From NCBI RefSeq assembly GCF_002205795.1, contig NZ_NIUY01000001.1, positions 248,001 through 312,000 of the forward strand: a stretch of DNA of 64,000 nt. The letters are read 5' to 3'. The notes beneath the pieces were generated by a model. It did no database searches and was not told the origin of the DNA. It saw nothing but the letters and a program-made list of their open reading frames with translations. This DNA is from Chryseobacterium sp. VAUSW3 (lineage in GTDB: Bacteria; Bacteroidota; Bacteroidia; Flavobacteriales; Weeksellaceae). The position numbers and the translations under genes were made by a program. Below are positions 63,032-64,000 of this stretch, in pieces. The number at the start of each line of letters is the position of its first letter. Positions within the stretch are counted from its first letter, which is position 1.

Positions 63032-64000
63032 TTGACGGCAACTTACACCCCATACACGCTTCACTTCAAACGTCCGGGCGGCACTTCGCGTGGCGTTCTG
63101 AATACAAAGGAAACTTTTTTGTTGAATATTACTCAAAACGGGAAAACCGGAACTGGCGAATGTGGGCTTTTCCGTGGGTTGAGTTATGATGATGTTCCTG
63201 AATATGAAGAAAAACTCCAGTGGCTCTGCGAAAACATCAATACTGATCATGATTTTCTGAAAGAGGAACTGAAACATTTTCCGTCGATCTGGTTCGGATT
63301 TGAACAGGCGGTTTTAAACCTCGAACATGGGAACGACCTCTATTTCCCGAGCGATTTCACCGCTGGTAAATCATCGATAAAAATCAACGGATTAATCTGG
63401 ATGGGCGATGCGGCTTTCATGGAAGAGCAGATTGAGGAAAAACTGAAAGAAGGTTTCGACTGCCTCAAACTGAAAATCGGTACGGACTGGAATGCGGAGA
63501 AAAGAATCCTTCAGGAACTGAGAAAAAAATTCCCGGCGAATCAACTTGAACTGAGAGTTGACGCGAACGGCGGATTCAGCTTTAATGAAGCCAAAACTGT
63601 TCTGGAGGAACTTTACGAACTGCAGATTCATTCGATTGAGCAGCCCATTAAAGCAGGAAACCGCGAAGAAATGTACCAACTCTGTACAGGCACAAAAACT
63701 CCGATAGCCCTCGACGAAGAATTAATTGGCATTGTAGATTATTCAGAAAAAAAGAAACTTCTGGAAGAAATACGTCCACAATACATCATCCTGAAACCTT
63801 CTTTAATCGGAGGTTTTTCAGGAAGCAACGATTGGATTTCGCTTGCTGAAAGCCTTGGAATCGGCTGGTGGATTACTTCTGCACTGGAAAGCAATATCGG
63901 CCTGAATGCCATCGCACAATATACCTTTACCAAAAACCCTAAAATCCCACAGGGATTGGGAACAGGAGGACTGTTCACCAACAATTTTGAAACCAGACTG
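63032..64000 (+). CDS. menC: o-Succinylbenzoate synthase, 3'-truncated by window end
   Basis: An open frame runs to the right edge without a stop (323 codons). It starts with TTG at 63032; the only in-frame alternatives upstream before the stop at 63008 are weak. The translation has enolase-superfamily motifs: LKLKIGTDW (catalytic Lys), RVDANGGF (metal Asp), DEELIG (metal residue) and ILKPSLIGGFSG (catalytic Lys). This order matches MenC, which dehydrates SHCHC to o-succinylbenzoate in menaquinone synthesis. Dipeptide epimerase is the alternative. It begins 21 nt after fbp. Confidence 0.85.
   Translation, partial: MTATYTPYTLHFKRPGGTSRGVLNTKETFLLNITQNGKTGTGECGLFRGLSYDDVPEYEEKLQWLCENINTDHDFLKEELKHFPSIWFGFEQAVLNLEHGNDLYFPSDFTAGKSSIKINGLIWMGDAAFMEEQIEEKLKEGFDCLKLKIGTDWNAEKRILQELRKKFPANQLELRVDANGGFSFNEAKTVLEELYELQIHSIEQPIKAGNREEMYQLCTGTKTPIALDEELIGIVDYSEKKKLLEEIRPQYIILKPSLIGGFSGSNDWISLAESLGIGWWITSALESNIGLNAIAQYTFTKNPKIPQGLGTGGLFTNNFETRL

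Overview
The window comes from a member of the Bacteroidota, most likely class Flavobacteriia (Chryseobacterium/Kaistella-like). Visible support: a Bat aerotolerance operon, SusC/SusD pairs, type IX secretion (T9SS) C-terminal sorting domains, a mevalonate-pathway enzyme (MvaD), and many TAnnTTTG -7 promoter boxes, the Bacteroidetes primary-sigma signature. No insertion sequence, prophage, CRISPR array or rRNA was seen. There is one tRNA (Phe-GAA).

Layout. 1-8.9 kb: end of a DinB-like gene, then MoxR ATPase - DUF58 - BatD-like membrane protein - BatA - BatB - BatC - BatD on the plus strand, then MarC and a small membrane protein. 8.9-24 kb: housekeeping genes (mvaD, acyl-CoA ligase, SDR, a phytase/TonB-receptor pair, alpha/beta hydrolase, pdxJ, mechanosensitive channel, DUF456, lipoprotein, ung, MutS2-like). 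23.8-58.4 kb: a continuous pectin utilisation region. 58.5-64 kb: tRNA-Phe, a two-domain acyltransferase, aspartate kinase, fructose-1,6-bisphosphatase and a 3'-truncated menC.

The pectin region has five transcription units. (1) Minus, 29.66 to 23.85 kb: esterase, DUF4861, GH105, PL10-CE8 fusion, CE12-type acetylesterase. (2) Plus, 29.98-32.47 kb: multidomain PL1 pectate lyase. (3) Minus, 33.74-32.92 kb: a small secreted protein that is a free-standing copy of a module found in the large pectinases. (4) Minus, 45.18 to 34.16 kb: GH28, SusC, SusD, multidomain CE8 pectinesterase, PL1. (5) Minus, 56.65 to 46.42 kb: ten catabolic genes kduI-kduD-uxaC-kdgF-kdgK-yhcH-kdgA-MFS-uxaB-uxaA. A divergent GH28 (56.93-58.44 kb) and a LacI-type regulator (45.35-46.37 kb) complete it. 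Together they can demethylate, deacetylate and cleave pectin outside the cell, import oligomers, finish depolymerisation, and take both saturated galacturonate (UxaC-UxaB-UxaA) and unsaturated galacturonate (KdgF-KduI-KduD) to 2-keto-3-deoxygluconate, then through KdgK and KdgA to pyruvate and glyceraldehyde-3-phosphate.

The most striking signal is regulatory. All five units start with a TAnnTTTG box abutting, or in one case overlapping by 2 nt, a palindrome close to TGTAATCGATTACA, a LacI-type operator with a central CG. The encoded LacI protein is the obvious candidate repressor. A second strong signal is a repeated, unnamed beta-rich module shared by three secreted proteins, one of which consists of little else.
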